Shown here one piece after another: positions 63,709-64,000 of a stretch of DNA of 64,000 bases (position 1 is the first letter of the stretch; every line of letters begins with the position of its first letter). The stretch is taken from assembly GCA_000231825.2 (NCBI GenBank), contig JH720299.1:1200134-1264133 (forward strand), read 5' to 3'. A model generated the notes under the pieces. The model was not told the origin of the DNA and searched no databases. It saw nothing but the letters and a program-made list of their open reading frames with translations. The position numbers were made by a program, and so were the translations under genes. Source of the DNA: Tetrahymena elliotti 4EA. Taxonomy: Eukaryota; Ciliophora; Oligohymenophorea; Hymenostomatida; Tetrahymenidae.

Positions 63709-64000
63709 ATTTATTTACCTAAGTCTACAAATATTTTTTTTGTAATTTCATCTTTTGAATTGAACTTTTTCATAAAAACTTGAGAAAAGTTTTGAAAGTG
63801 TTTAATTTAAATTCAAAAAAGTAACCAATAAATTAAATAATTATTTAGAAAGATAAAAAATTTCAGTAAAAACTTAAAAAATTTTAATTCACAATAAAAT
63901 CTTTTGTTTTTATTCCTTCCTTTCTCGCTTACTAGCCATCTATCTACTCCATTTAAATTTTGAATTTTAAAAATTATTTATTTAATTTTGCAAAGATGGA
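63709..64000. other. No feature recognised at right edge
   Basis: About 290 bp of AT-rich sequence after the SET-domain gene, with no frame or motif that I can support. Confidence 0.4.

Noticed and set aside
1..64000. tRNA, rRNA, telomere or chromosome-breakage signals
   Set aside because: I scanned for cloverleaf-like GC-richer segments, telomeric G4T2 repeats and the known Tetrahymena breakage word and saw none that I could support.

Overview
This window looks like nuclear DNA of a Tetrahymena-like ciliate. It is extremely AT-rich. Every convincing reading frame is full of in-frame TAA and TAG codons, which are read as glutamine, and ends at TGA. Introns are short (about 41-132 nt), AT-rich and of GT...AG type. 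Standard-code reading frames are therefore mostly meaningless here; all calls below use the ciliate code (TAA/TAG = Gln, TGA = stop). No function was confirmed by database search. Assignments rest on motifs I can read directly and on comparison between copies inside the window.

Layout. Most of the window (1-56 kb) is one repeated locus. A unit consists of a long minus-strand gene for a GTPase-SecA fusion, a divergent intergenic spacer, four co-directional plus-strand genes (here called A, B, C, D), and a convergent minus-strand coiled-coil gene. Unit 1 holds the 5' end of a SecA-type gene (1-197), A (1139-3148), B (3480-5738), C (6134-6814), D (7430-11611), a decayed C/D fusion (about 12.5-14.7 kb) and the coiled-coil gene (15020-16057). 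Unit 2 holds an intact 2,370-codon GTPase-SecA gene (36180-43292), A' (44271-46263), B' (46569-48734), C' (49212-49889), D' (50230-54379) and the coiled-coil gene (54852-55895). Gene order, orientation and intron positions agree between the units.

Between the units (16-36 kb) lies a scrapyard-like region. It has a Tc1/mariner transposase remnant, a piece of the D gene's AAA domain, a 6.6-kb decayed SecA-type gene, a reverse-transcriptase-like remnant, a second coiled-coil gene with decayed tandem copies of its 5' end, and an intact 1,642-codon stand-alone GTPase gene of the same family. Right of unit 2 (57-64 kb) the content changes to apparently ordinary genes: a seven-repeat basic/acidic protein, a gene with an acidic N-terminus and a basic C-terminal half, and a broken TPR-SET (SMYD-like) gene.

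How the genes may work together (inference). The stand-alone GTPase and the SecA fusions share a G domain with a classical P-loop and a DTPG/DSPG switch. Products A and B look like relatives of this domain that have lost P-loop residues (pseudo-GTPases). D is a large protein with one AAA+ domain whose Walker B aspartate is replaced by glycine, plus a Cys/His-rich tail. C and the convergent proteins are helical or coiled-coil. Repeated co-duplication of GTPase-SecA, pseudo-GTPases, AAA+ and coiled-coil proteins suggests a lineage-specific multi-protein machine encoded by an operon-like gene cluster, which I do not recognise as a described system.
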